A DNA stretch of 64,000 nt from contig CAZVJF010000007.1 in NCBI GenBank assembly GCA_964627445.1, positions 124,001-188,000 on the forward strand, written 5' to 3'. The notes under the pieces were generated by a model. It did no database searches, had not been told where the DNA came from, and worked only from the letters and a program-made list of their open reading frames with translations. A program made the translations under genes and the position numbers. Numbering within the stretch: position 1 is the first letter of the stretch; each line of letters begins with the position of its first letter. Source of the stretch: Luteibaculum sp964627445 (GTDB lineage: Bacteria; Bacteroidota; Bacteroidia; Flavobacteriales_D; Luteibaculaceae). Positions 46,101 through 55,009 of the stretch are shown in pieces.

Positions 46101-49100
46101 CATAATCATCTGTCAAAACTTCGATACATCCCTGTATGCAGACCCGCAGGATGATGTAGACTTTATTTGGACCGCACCCGATGAAACGACAACCTATTCA
46201 GGCAGAACCCCAACAATTAATTTTGCAAATACCAATATGAGTGGGGATTATGTATTGCTTGCCACATCTAAATCAGACACCTGTGTAACCCGCTTAGATA
46301 CAACCTATGTTCAGGTGATACCTACCCCAGAATTCTCCATTTCTGAGAACGACACCCTTTGTTTCAACAATGCCGTAGCGTTTTTAGAAGCCACTGGAGG
46401 TGAGCAATACCAATGGTCTCCAGCACAATTTTTAGACAGTGCTTCGAGCAATATGCCCAAAGCTACCGTTACCGAAACCACAATGTTTACGGTAGAGGCT
46501 ACCAACACGTATTGTCCAGACAGTACTATGCAAGTAGAACTCTTTGTAGACACCTACAAGGAAATGCTTCAGGTTCCAGATCAAGTGCAAATATGCGATG
46601 GCGACTCCCTGATGCTGACTCCCACAGCTGGTGATCCAATCGGCTTCTTAAAATGGACTTCAGTAGACAGTATCATAGTCAGAGACACCAATTTCTACCG
46701 CCAAACCAATGAAAAGGAGCTGCACGAAGGATATTACTATATAGAAGCTTTTCTGGGTGAAGGCTCATATTGTCCGTATGCATACGACTCTGTCCTGGTA
46801 AACATTCAAGCCTTGCCCGATGCACAACTGGCTCCCGATACGGCCGTGGCTTGTGAGGGAGAAACGGTAACTTTTACCGCCCAAAACCCCATGCCGACCG
46901 TAAAATGGACCAATGAGGCTGGCGATTCTTTAGGTGCAGGCAATAGCTTTACTACACCAGCTAATGATGCCTTTTACTATGCCCTATTTAAAGACGATTT
47001 GGGATGTACCAATACAGACAGTGTATTTGCTGATGAGTTTCAGATGATTGCGCCCGATTTGGGCAATAATCGAACTGCGTGCTTAGGACAAACCGTTGCT
47101 ATTACGCCCTTTAACCTTCAAGATCTACCCGAGGAATACAGTTTTTCTTGGAGCAATGGCGAAAGTACGGATACCGTGTACCTATCGGAAACACAGACCA
47201 TCACCCTTACCGTAAGTCAGAATGGTTGTTCCAAGTCCGATGCGATACGGGTCACCTTCCAAGATCCGGCAGACTTTTCTATGGGTAATGACACGTTGTT
47301 GTGTGAAAGCGACTCGTTATTCCTGGATTATCGTGGTTTTGGAGAAGAAATAACATGGAATGATGGCTACAGGGATTTTACTCGTTGGATTACAAATCCA
47401 GGAGGAAACTACTCTGTAACCATAACCAGCGGTGCTTGTGTTTTGGAGGACGATATGACCATTTCCTTTGAAGCGCTAGACCCAGTGACCTTGCCCGAAG
47501 ACACCGAAATTTGCCTTGGTGAAACATACACGGTTAACGCAAGCCCAGCTGGGCAGGACTACACGTGGTTTGATAACGGAAGCACCGTAGCAACTGGCAT
47601 ATCCAGTGTGGATGTTAGCACAATAGGAAACCACACCATCGTGTTACAAGGGGAAACCTCAGTTTGCACCACTAGAGATACCATGGAAGTTGCGGTAATT
47701 GCACCGCTTAACCCCAACATGCCCGATGAGCGCATTTGTGAAACAGATTCGGTTGAGGTAAATGCTTCTATTAGCGATCCCACCGCCAATTATACCTGGA
47801 ATGATGGAACCATTGGTGCAGTGCGCACCATAAAGGAAGCCGGAACTTATGAGGTAACCATAGTACACGGCCCATGTACGGTGGTCGATGCTTTAGATTT
47901 GAATCACGACCCTGTACCTACCGTTGAACTGGGTGCTGATGCAACCATCTGCGAAATCGACAACCACACTTTTGCCGCAGACAATACCAACTGGGAAAGC
48001 TATACCTGGAATACGGGTGCGAATACAACTGCTATTACCGTTAGCGATTCCGGATGGTATTGGCTGGAAACGGAGCAAGGCCTATGTACTTTTAGAGACT
48101 CTGTATATCTATTTAATGACACCGTGCCGAATTTCAGTCTGGGACCCGACCAGGCCATTTGCGAGACGGGTATGGCTACTTTTGATCCACAAGTACCCAA
48201 TAACCCCGATTTTGTATTCGATTGGAACACCGGAGCAACCACTCCTTCCATAAGTACCAATACCGCAGGCAACTATAGCTTAGAAATTACCAATGGTTTG
48301 TGCGCCTTCTCAGATGCGGCTGAACTCACTGTGCAAGCATTGCCAGGGGTAGATTTGGGTCCGGATCAAGTGAGTTGCTTGGGCGATGTGGTTCGGGTTG
48401 GATTTACTGCCGAGAATGCTACCTATAGTTGGAACACAGGGGAAACCACAGATTCTATTGATATAAGACAATCCGGCACGTACACCTTAACTGTAAATCA
48501 AGAGCTCTGTACCGAAACCGACCAAGTAAACGTGCTATTTGATCAATTGCAAAAACCCAACCTAGGGGAAGACTACACGGTTTGCGATGATTTGGATACC
48601 GTTTTAGACGCGCGGACTGTTGCACAATCGTACTTGTGGATACGTAATGGAGACACCTTGCCAGATGCATCACGATCTATAGTAGCTCAAGTAGAAGGAC
48701 GCTATATTGTAAATGCTGTACAGGGAACATGCTTCGATGCGGATACCATAGATATCGCCATTCAGCCCCAACACAGTGTAACCGTTTCCAAGGATAGCAT
48801 TTTATGCCAAGGAGAAACTTACACACTGGAAGCACAGACGAGCGCATCCAACCCTATTTATTCTTGGAGCACGGGTGCAACCAGTGATCAAATTACGGTA
48901 AGCGAAACCGACCAATACACCATTGCCGTTACGCAAGGAGTTTGTAAAAACAGTGCCACAGCGAACATAATTTTTGTCCCCCACCCCTACGTTGATTTAG
49001 AAAATGGTGTAATCTGTGAGGATGATGTCATTGGAATTGGAGAATATTTTGAAGTAGACGGGCGCATTGATTCTGCTGAATACCAGTGGAGTACTGGCGA

Positions 49101-49902
49101 GCAAACTGGGGTTATTTACGTGAGCTCCGCAGGTAGATATGTTGAAACTATAAGTATAGAGCACTGTTTTGACACCGACTACTACGACCTCACCGTGGTT
49201 CCCAAGCCTGTGCCACGCATGAGTGCTCCTGTTGAAACCTGCGAGAACAACCTAGTTTCTATAAATACCGGACTACCAGGTTTAGAAACACGTTGGAGTT
49301 TGGTCGGTACTCGAGATTACGAAATAACCCCTGCTGTTACGGGTACGTACATAGCAACGATAACCTTTGGACCCTGTGAGGTTCAGGATTCAGTGGACGT
49401 TACGATTCACAAGGTACCTAGAGAAGAATTTGAAGACTTGTATATCTGTCCCAATGATTCGGTACCCTTAAGTTCTACCTTACCAGACACTCGTAGTATT
49501 TGGAATGGTATTGAAAAACCCGTGTATTACGCTACAAATAATGAAGAAATAGACCTTGTGTTAATCAACGAGTACGGCTGCACATCCCAACAAACCATTG
49601 CAACGTTCGAGGATAAAGACTGCACCGATGATGTATACATCCCTACTTCATTTAGCCCTGATAACGATGGTATCAATGAAAATTTCAGAATCTTTTTATC
49701 GGAGCACGTTACCTTCAAAAGCCTAACAGTGTACGATCGCTGGGGTAAAATCATTTACCAGTCTGTAGACAGTTACGAACCCTGGGATGGCACGCATGAA
49801 GGCAAGTTGGTAAAAACGGGCACCTACGCGTACCAAGTGAAATACATAGACCAGTACCAAGATCACATAACCAAAGTGGGAAGTATTACGGTTTTAAAGT
49901 AG
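43138..49902 (+). CDS. Giant surface protein with T9SS type B sorting domain
   Basis: A 2254-residue protein. The signal peptide ends at VYAQ. Four ~140-residue Cys-containing beta modules (about 22-580) follow, each with a GNDFVFEF- or GSDYVFEY-type strand. Next comes a galactose-binding-like region (about 595-815) and one PKD domain (about 895-985, WNFDDGTGTYPDT). About 14 Ig-like repeats of roughly 75 residues follow (Y-W-S/N-x-G ... G-x-Y-x-V ... C). The end (YIPTSFSPDNDGINENF...VYDRWGKIIYQS...GTYAYQVKY) is a type B T9SS (gliding-associated CHU_C) domain. It is probably an adhesin or surface fibre. The gene stands alone. Confidence 0.93.
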   Translation: MNPLRPLFTAIAIFLVSLVYAQGENCASALVINGLPYNTPFLQNHNTCNSGNDYSSEDMCGNFYMNGNDFVFEFTPDNDVCVSATVTPNDILGDFDNSIFVTQGCPDENTSRCVAQFTNPDGGALPTTLAGVALKANETYYIIVSSRTEADCFAFSFGLSEDACQPYDDGGTCDNAEVITSLPYTNTMSNCGHNGIIVEGNQCNTTFYNDSPTYIYSFKPNKETCFKVTGQTTDATMRMSVHDTCPTVTDTSCLESQYYYTFREYSDFFTLDSGVTYYFAFSSGSSCTSIDVTFEEVGDVGATCSTAPEIIPVNGSFFYPDATIRCKGDEYAEQTKYNCSSLYEGGNDFVFKYESPGNECIGASFNTSSYGGIYMFKGCPSLSNDSVYAFKERCSFRDPNEVGFTYTINDPGTYYLVVAGRKRFSSFSDRYLYTDFDFDFNFVQNTLDPIGVDCESADILPGTKNIYKPNIDVFCKGNDYGPDDVCGFEHLSGSDYVFEYTPTESFCATVIGRNTFGEGGITVTQGCPSNELASCLGGTTCYGECDSIYVDTYFEAGQTYYILGSSATEAGSFVFDLEIKPNPIGCPVDCENECPNCANATFETSTLANWVGAYGTFDDPNKHNGLRSGAINDDFTRHTIMNAGLEDPVVGNLLMTTGPLGGRYSVRLGNYLAPSEDRDPDSGDRLGGDELTFQFEVTEETQNFFYYYAVVLEDPSNSHTADEQPFFGAAMLDANGDSIQCAKYTVRSANADEGFKTAIPNEDAGISEDEVIYRDWSLVAVPLNDYLGETVTVIFTATDCGLSGHMGYAYIDAFCGDLEITTEKETFTICPGSDITLKAPPGFAEYEWSTGETTQTITNNIAGNYTVELKPFSQSGQNTCTVTLEKEVVDAVDPVADFTFEEGCIDQFIDFENASSGSNDYPISQYQWNFDDGTGTYPDTNRNHAFPGPGNYDVTLTVVNTAGCTDSKTVSIEIPEFPSLDPLNALDTIIICQNFDTSLYADPQDDVDFIWTAPDETTTYSGRTPTINFANTNMSGDYVLLATSKSDTCVTRLDTTYVQVIPTPEFSISENDTLCFNNAVAFLEATGGEQYQWSPAQFLDSASSNMPKATVTETTMFTVEATNTYCPDSTMQVELFVDTYKEMLQVPDQVQICDGDSLMLTPTAGDPIGFLKWTSVDSIIVRDTNFYRQTNEKELHEGYYYIEAFLGEGSYCPYAYDSVLVNIQALPDAQLAPDTAVACEGETVTFTAQNPMPTVKWTNEAGDSLGAGNSFTTPANDAFYYALFKDDLGCTNTDSVFADEFQMIAPDLGNNRTACLGQTVAITPFNLQDLPEEYSFSWSNGESTDTVYLSETQTITLTVSQNGCSKSDAIRVTFQDPADFSMGNDTLLCESDSLFLDYRGFGEEITWNDGYRDFTRWITNPGGNYSVTITSGACVLEDDMTISFEALDPVTLPEDTEICLGETYTVNASPAGQDYTWFDNGSTVATGISSVDVSTIGNHTIVLQGETSVCTTRDTMEVAVIAPLNPNMPDERICETDSVEVNASISDPTANYTWNDGTIGAVRTIKEAGTYEVTIVHGPCTVVDALDLNHDPVPTVELGADATICEIDNHTFAADNTNWESYTWNTGANTTAITVSDSGWYWLETEQGLCTFRDSVYLFNDTVPNFSLGPDQAICETGMATFDPQVPNNPDFVFDWNTGATTPSISTNTAGNYSLEITNGLCAFSDAAELTVQALPGVDLGPDQVSCLGDVVRVGFTAENATYSWNTGETTDSIDIRQSGTYTLTVNQELCTETDQVNVLFDQLQKPNLGEDYTVCDDLDTVLDARTVAQSYLWIRNGDTLPDASRSIVAQVEGRYIVNAVQGTCFDADTIDIAIQPQHSVTVSKDSILCQGETYTLEAQTSASNPIYSWSTGATSDQITVSETDQYTIAVTQGVCKNSATANIIFVPHPYVDLENGVICEDDVIGIGEYFEVDGRIDSAEYQWSTGEQTGVIYVSSAGRYVETISIEHCFDTDYYDLTVVPKPVPRMSAPVETCENNLVSINTGLPGLETRWSLVGTRDYEITPAVTGTYIATITFGPCEVQDSVDVTIHKVPREEFEDLYICPNDSVPLSSTLPDTRSIWNGIEKPVYYATNNEEIDLVLINEYGCTSQQTIATFEDKDCTDDVYIPTSFSPDNDGINENFRIFLSEHVTFKSLTVYDRWGKIIYQSVDSYEPWDGTHEGKLVKTGTYAYQVKYIDQYQDHITKVGSITVLK

Positions 49903-50102
49903 CAGCTAGATTTTGACGCAGACTCAAGGCTTTCTGGGTTTGTGGGGAGTAAAAAAGCTTGGAGGGAATCTTATCAAACAAACCAAAAACAACTGATTTT
50001 GATGGAACAGTCTTAGGCTTACCTATCGTTTTTAAAACACAATAAGGAAATGTTATAAAACCCTAAGATTTCGGTCAAAACCCGTGGTATCCCAGAGTCT
50101 TG

Positions 50103-50110
50103 TACCTTTG
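50103..50110 (+). promoter_or_regulatory. -7 box for the proline operon
   Basis: TACCTTTG matches TAnnTTTG, 64 bases before proC. I see no good -33 box. Confidence 0.5.
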
Positions 50111-50174
50111 CAACACGGAAAATAAGGCTGTTCCATAATCTAGCCCGACACAAAACCAAAAAAGAAAAGAACAC

Positions 50175-51005
50175 ATGCAAGTTCTTGTAATTGGCGGTGG
50201 AAACATGGGAGCTACCTATGCACACGCCATTGCCCAGTCTAAATTTTTACGTAACAAAGACCTGATGATCCTGGACAACTCCAAGGAAAAAACCAAGGAT
50301 CTCAGAAAAGTAGACCACTTTGACGTCTACGAAAATCTAAAGCACTGCGTACCCAAGGCCGATGTAATCTTCGTGGCAGTGAAACCCTACCACGCAGAGG
50401 CGCTATTTGAAGAAATGAAGCCCATGATGGCCGATGAGCAAATTGTGATTTCGCTTATGGCTGGAGTTACCATAGGCACTATTCAAGAAGGCTTGGGCAT
50501 TAAAAAGGTGGTACGAGCAATGCCTAACCTGCCAGCACAAGTAGGAAAAGGGCTTACCTCTTTTACCGCTGCACCCGAAGTTTCTCGTTTGGAGCTTTCT
50601 ACCGTAGAAAACTTATTGGACACTACGGGTAGATCGGTTCGCCTAGACAGCGAAAACGATATTGATGCCTCTACGGGTATCTCGGGTTCAGGTCCCGCCT
50701 ATGTATTCTATTTTATGCAATCGATGTTGGAAGCTGCTTTGCGCATGGGCTTTTCCGACTACGACTCAAAAGTGCTCGTAAGCCAAACTTTTGCTGGAGC
50801 TATTGAACTCTTTAACTCTTCCAACCTAGATCCCAACGCTTGGATGGATCGCGTAGCCTCTAAGGGAGGAACAACACGCGCTGCATTGGACTCTATGGAA
50901 GACAACAATATTAAAGAGTTGATCCAGGAAGCTGCTTATGCCGCATTTAACAGAGCCGTAGAACTAGGAAAAGAATTTAACGCCAACAAAAATGAAAACG
51001 CATAA
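50175..51005 (+). CDS. proC: Pyrroline-5-carboxylate reductase
   Basis: A 276-residue enzyme with the dinucleotide-binding GGGNMGATYA at its start and the family signature near residues 225-250 (VASKGGTTRAALD). It carries out the last step of proline synthesis. It overlaps proB by 14 bases. Confidence 0.95.
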   Translation: MQVLVIGGGNMGATYAHAIAQSKFLRNKDLMILDNSKEKTKDLRKVDHFDVYENLKHCVPKADVIFVAVKPYHAEALFEEMKPMMADEQIVISLMAGVTIGTIQEGLGIKKVVRAMPNLPAQVGKGLTSFTAAPEVSRLELSTVENLLDTTGRSVRLDSENDIDASTGISGSGPAYVFYFMQSMLEAALRMGFSDYDSKVLVSQTFAGAIELFNSSNLDPNAWMDRVASKGGTTRAALDSMEDNNIKELIQEAAYAAFNRAVELGKEFNANKNENA

Positions 51006-51774
51006 GAAGCGCATTGTAGTAAAAGTAGGTACCAATGTGATGACCAACAAGGACAATCGCATTGTACAACCCATCTTAAAACAGTTGGTAGACCAAATAG
51101 CTACCCTGTATGAAGAAGATGTGATTTGCGTGCTGGTATCCTCAGGATCGGTAATTGCCGGTAAGGAAGTAATGGGGAACCAAGAGCTCAACATTGATGA
51201 TGCTACCACAACGCGCCAGATTTACTCGGCCGTAGGACAACCGCGCATGATGCGCCACTATTACAGTATCTTCCACGACTACGGTATGCGTTGCGCGCAG
51301 GTATTGGCTACCAAACGCGATTTTGACCCAGGGAAGCACCGCGAAAACATGATTAACTGTTACGAGGGGCTACTATCACAAGGGGTAATACCCATTGCCA
51401 ACGAAGACGATGCCGTTTCGCTTTCCATGTCCATGTTTACCGATAATGATGAATTGGCCAGCCTGGTAGCCGAGCTTATTCATGCGGACATGCTTATTTT
51501 ACTGACCGACACCGATGGTTTCTACAACGGACACCCCGATGATGAAACCAGTAAAATGATAGAGCACGTGCGTGCCGACCAAAAAGTGGAACAGTACATC
51601 CAGGAAAGCGACAAGCAAGAAGGCGAAGGTCGCGGTGGAATGGAATCCAAATTGGAAGTGGCTAAAAAAACAGCCCGTAAAAACATCCCCACCTTTATTG
51701 CAAACGGGAAACGTCCCAATGTAATTTTAGACATTGTTCATGGCGAACAAGTAGGAACACGGATTACCAAATAA
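50992..51774 (+). CDS. proB: Glutamate 5-kinase, short form
   Basis: A 260-residue amino-acid kinase (RIVVKVGTNVMTNKD, LVSSGSVIAGKEVMG, IANEDDAVS, LLTDTDGFYNGHP). It phosphorylates glutamate in the first step of proline synthesis. It lacks the C-terminal PUA domain of the ~367-residue enterobacterial enzyme, which may alter feedback by proline. It lies within proC-proB-proA. Confidence 0.94.
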   Translation: MKTHKKRIVVKVGTNVMTNKDNRIVQPILKQLVDQIATLYEEDVICVLVSSGSVIAGKEVMGNQELNIDDATTTRQIYSAVGQPRMMRHYYSIFHDYGMRCAQVLATKRDFDPGKHRENMINCYEGLLSQGVIPIANEDDAVSLSMSMFTDNDELASLVAELIHADMLILLTDTDGFYNGHPDDETSKMIEHVRADQKVEQYIQESDKQEGEGRGGMESKLEVAKKTARKNIPTFIANGKRPNVILDIVHGEQVGTRITK

Positions 51775-51797
51775 TCCATTAAAACGAAAGAAACACC

Positions 51798-52997
51798 ATG
51801 GAACTACTGAGTACAGAAAAGAAAAATGCGGTTTTGGCCTCCATGGTCAAAATACTCGATAAAAGACGCGAAGATATTATCGCAGCAAACAAGCAAGACC
51901 TAGATGCTTTTGAGCGCGATGACCAAGCTTTGTACGACCGTTTGGTTGTAGATAGCTCCAAGGTAGACGGTATGATACAGGCCGTTAAGGAAGTGCATAG
52001 CCAGGAAGACCCGATTGGAAAGGTCATTTCCACCCGTACCTTAGATAACGGGTTGGAGATCACCAATAAAACAGCGCCTTTCGGAACCATACTTATTATT
52101 TATGAATCGCGCCCCGATGTTACCATAGAAGCTGCTGTTTTAGCCTTTAAAGCCAACAGTAAAATATTACTTAAGGGAGGAAAAGAAGCCGTAAACAGCA
52201 ACAAAGTTTTGGTAGCATGCTGGCACGAAGCTTTACAAGAAAATGGATTGGAAACCAGCTGGATAGAGCTGTTTACCCTGAACCGCCAGGAGACCCAAGA
52301 GTTTTTGCGCAATCCAACCGAAAAGCTAGACCTCATTGTACCGCGTGGAGGCGAACGTCTTATCGCCTTTGTTAAAGAACATGCCCAGTGTGCCGTATTG
52401 GTAAGCGGACGCGGAAACAACTTTGCTTACGTAGCCGAAGATGCCGACTGGGAACAAGCAAAGAAGGTAGTGATAAACGCTAAAACCAATAAAATTAGCG
52501 GTTGCAATGCCTTGGATAAAATACTGATTAACAAGAACATACCAGATCTAGCCTCCAAACTAAAAGACCTGGAAGCTGAAATGCAAAAACACCAGGTTGA
52601 GCTTTTGGCCGATGCACAGGTGATCAACCACCTGGATAATGCAAAGCCCATACCCTCGGATGACACTTGGTATGAGGAATTCTTAGCGCTCAAAGCCCTA
52701 ATTGGCGAGGTAGATGGCTTGGAAGATGCTATAAATACCATTAACAAATACAGTGGTGGGCACTCTAGCACCATTCTAACGACCGATACCCAAAAGGCCA
52801 CTACCTTTATGGAAAAGGTTGATAGTGCAGCGGTGTACCACAACGCCTCTACCCGCTTTACCGATGGTGGGCAAATGGGCGTAGGTGCCGAGCTTGCCAT
52901 TAGTACCGACAAATTGCACCACCGTGGCCCACTAGGACTGGAGCAGTTGGTGACCAACAAATACTATGTGTTTGGATCTGGACAAATAAGAGAGTAA
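51798..52997 (+). CDS. proA: Glutamate-5-semialdehyde dehydrogenase
   Basis: A 399-residue enzyme. The catalytic Cys is near 236 in KISGCNALD, with ESRPDVTIEAAVLAFKA earlier. It reduces glutamyl-5-phosphate made by ProB. It starts 23 bp after proB and ends the operon before a strong terminator. Confidence 0.95.
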   Translation: MELLSTEKKNAVLASMVKILDKRREDIIAANKQDLDAFERDDQALYDRLVVDSSKVDGMIQAVKEVHSQEDPIGKVISTRTLDNGLEITNKTAPFGTILIIYESRPDVTIEAAVLAFKANSKILLKGGKEAVNSNKVLVACWHEALQENGLETSWIELFTLNRQETQEFLRNPTEKLDLIVPRGGERLIAFVKEHAQCAVLVSGRGNNFAYVAEDADWEQAKKVVINAKTNKISGCNALDKILINKNIPDLASKLKDLEAEMQKHQVELLADAQVINHLDNAKPIPSDDTWYEEFLALKALIGEVDGLEDAINTINKYSGGHSSTILTTDTQKATTFMEKVDSAAVYHNASTRFTDGGQMGVGAELAISTDKLHHRGPLGLEQLVTNKYYVFGSGQIRE

Positions 52998-53018
52998 GCT
53001 CTTGTATAACGCTATTTT

Positions 53019-53051
53019 AAAAGCCGGTCTCCGCATGGAGCCGGCTTTTTT
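53019..53051 (+). terminator. Terminator after proA
   Basis: AAAAGCCGG-CTCC (53019-53032, one bulged T) pairs with GGAGCCGGCTTTT (53037-53049) and is followed by further T's. Confidence 0.92.
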
Positions 53052-53103
53052 ATTTTAAGATCTTACCGCGAATTCCGTTATTGTAGACGCTAGCGTCCTG
53101 TTC

Positions 53104-53973
53104 ATGAAGCACATTTTTTCCACCCTCTTACTCTTCCCGCTGTTACTGTTCAAACTGAGCCTGTCGGGTCAAGAACAGGTGGATTACAAAAACGCTCCTG
53201 CCTTTGACACACTTTCGTGTATTACCATAGCTTATGGACAAACGTATACCGCCCTCCGCGATTTTGCTACCTCGCCCCTGTGGTTTACGGGTTACCCTGG
53301 CAGTGTAAGCATAGGCCACGTGTATGAGAGTGCCCAGCGGCAATCCAACATCCAGTTTAATTTCGTGTTTGGCAACCTCTCCAAGTTGTACAACGGCTCT
53401 TTTAGCGAAGGCAGTTTACAGCGTTTTATGGTGGATTACAGGGAGCTTTTTCAAATAAATCTTGGAAACAATCCCAGGTGGAACTACCAATTGGGCGCAA
53501 GCATCAATGCAACTGCCAATTACCGTGTAAATGGTGCTTTCCAAAACAACCGCGAGGGATTTGATATGGTTGGAACTTTGTTTTTGTCTGGAAAAATTGG
53601 CTGGGACCTCAGTCGATTACAGCCCAAAAACAAAAAGCTATTCTGGTTTGAATACACCGCAAGAAGACGAACCCAAAACCTCGATGTTCTAGGGCATATT
53701 GGCCTTATTAATAGCAGTTACCGAAATGGCTACGCGTATACTAGCCCTTCTGCAGTGCTAAACGAAGACGAATTTTTTAAGAATTACGAGTTTCGGCTTT
53801 TGGGTGGATATCGATTTTCTACAGCCATCAACTTCACCTATCAGTTGCACAATAAAAATGCCCTTCGTTTTTCGTACTTGTGGGATGCCTACCACAGCCA
53901 CAATGGAAATGAAGCTTTAGAAATGACAGTGCATACCCTGCAATTGGCACTGCTCTTTAATGTGAAAAAATAG
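53104..53973 (+). CDS. Hypothetical outer-membrane barrel protein
   Basis: A 289-residue protein with a signal peptide (ending LSLSGQ). The mature part is made of alternating strands with aromatic ends, and the last residues (VHTLQLALLFNVKK) resemble a final barrel strand followed by two Lys. No family recognised. It is separated from the S41 protease by a single base, so the two are surely co-transcribed. Confidence 0.72.
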   Translation: MKHIFSTLLLFPLLLFKLSLSGQEQVDYKNAPAFDTLSCITIAYGQTYTALRDFATSPLWFTGYPGSVSIGHVYESAQRQSNIQFNFVFGNLSKLYNGSFSEGSLQRFMVDYRELFQINLGNNPRWNYQLGASINATANYRVNGAFQNNREGFDMVGTLFLSGKIGWDLSRLQPKNKKLFWFEYTARRRTQNLDVLGHIGLINSSYRNGYAYTSPSAVLNEDEFFKNYEFRLLGGYRFSTAINFTYQLHNKNALRFSYLWDAYHSHNGNEALEMTVHTLQLALLFNVKK

Positions 53974-53974
53974 G

Positions 53975-54973
53975 ATGCGTTACTCCCTGTTTATACTCTT
54001 TGTTTTGGCAACCTTAGCCTGCGAAAAACAACTTTTTAAGCCCGACCAAGCATCGGTAAACCCTCAGGAAAACTTCAACCACCTTTGGGAAGCCTGCCGC
54101 GATAAATACGCCTATTTCGATCTCAAAGAAATAGACTGGAATGCCGTGCGCGATTCCTTTCAAACCGCCATCCATCCAAACATGTCGCAAGACTCCCTCT
54201 TTAACGTGCTGGGCGCCATGCTCAATACCTTAAAGGACGATCATACCAACCTCATATCCAGTTTTAAAACCTCCTTTTTTGGGGTAGAATACAATGCCCC
54301 CGACAACTTCGATTTTCGCATTATTACTGACAATTATATCGGAAGCGACTTTGTGCTCTCTGGTGCATTTGCCCATAATTTTATTCATAACCAACCGGTA
54401 GGATATGTACGCTTGTCTTCCTTTGGTTCGCCTGTTACTTTCAGTGCCATCAACTTTATTTTTAACCGCTACGCCAATGCAAAAGGCATCGTTTTAGATA
54501 TCCGCGAAAACGGAGGCGGTGCCGTGAGCAATGCGTACCGCCTGCTGTCCTGCTTCATTACCCAGGAAACCCTGTTTGGTTACTCGCGCATAAAAAATGG
54601 CCCTGAGATCAATGCGTTTGGTACTGCCGAACCCATAAAACTGCAACCCACAGGGTTGTATTACAACAAACCCATCGTAGTGTTAACCGACCGTGGAAGC
54701 TACAGTGCCTCCTCGCTATTCGCGCTGGCTTGCAAAGCGTTTCCCAACGTTACCTTGATGGGCGACACAACAGGCGGTGGCCTGGGACTACCCAATGGAG
54801 AGCAATTGCCCAACGGGTGGACTTATCGCTTTTCCATTACGCAAACGCTAGACCTTAACATGCGTCCCGACTTTGAAATGGGCGTGCCACCCGATGTCAC
54901 CGTACGCACCAATTTAGAAGACAGAACACAAGATGCGGTGTTGGACAGCGCCGTTGCCTTCCTGTTGCGATAG
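53975..54973 (+). CDS. S41 family peptidase, lipoprotein
   Basis: A 332-residue protein. The lipobox LACE gives Cys16. The S41 core is GIVLDIRENGGGAVSNAYRL (about 169-188), the active-site region GSYSASS lies near 242-248 and GDTTGGG follows. No PDZ domain is evident between the helical N-terminus and the core. It should cut peptides or unfolded proteins in the envelope. The pairing with the barrel protein suggests shared use. Confidence 0.88.
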   Translation: MRYSLFILFVLATLACEKQLFKPDQASVNPQENFNHLWEACRDKYAYFDLKEIDWNAVRDSFQTAIHPNMSQDSLFNVLGAMLNTLKDDHTNLISSFKTSFFGVEYNAPDNFDFRIITDNYIGSDFVLSGAFAHNFIHNQPVGYVRLSSFGSPVTFSAINFIFNRYANAKGIVLDIRENGGGAVSNAYRLLSCFITQETLFGYSRIKNGPEINAFGTAEPIKLQPTGLYYNKPIVVLTDRGSYSASSLFALACKAFPNVTLMGDTTGGGLGLPNGEQLPNGWTYRFSITQTLDLNMRPDFEMGVPPDVTVRTNLEDRTQDAVLDSAVAFLLR

Positions 54974-55009
54974 TACTTGCTATTTTTACCCCGCATCAAC
55001 ATCCGTAAT

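Noticed and set aside
52100..52960. Antisense open frames over proA
   Set aside because: Mirror reads of a complete, conserved enzyme; composition is not protein-like.
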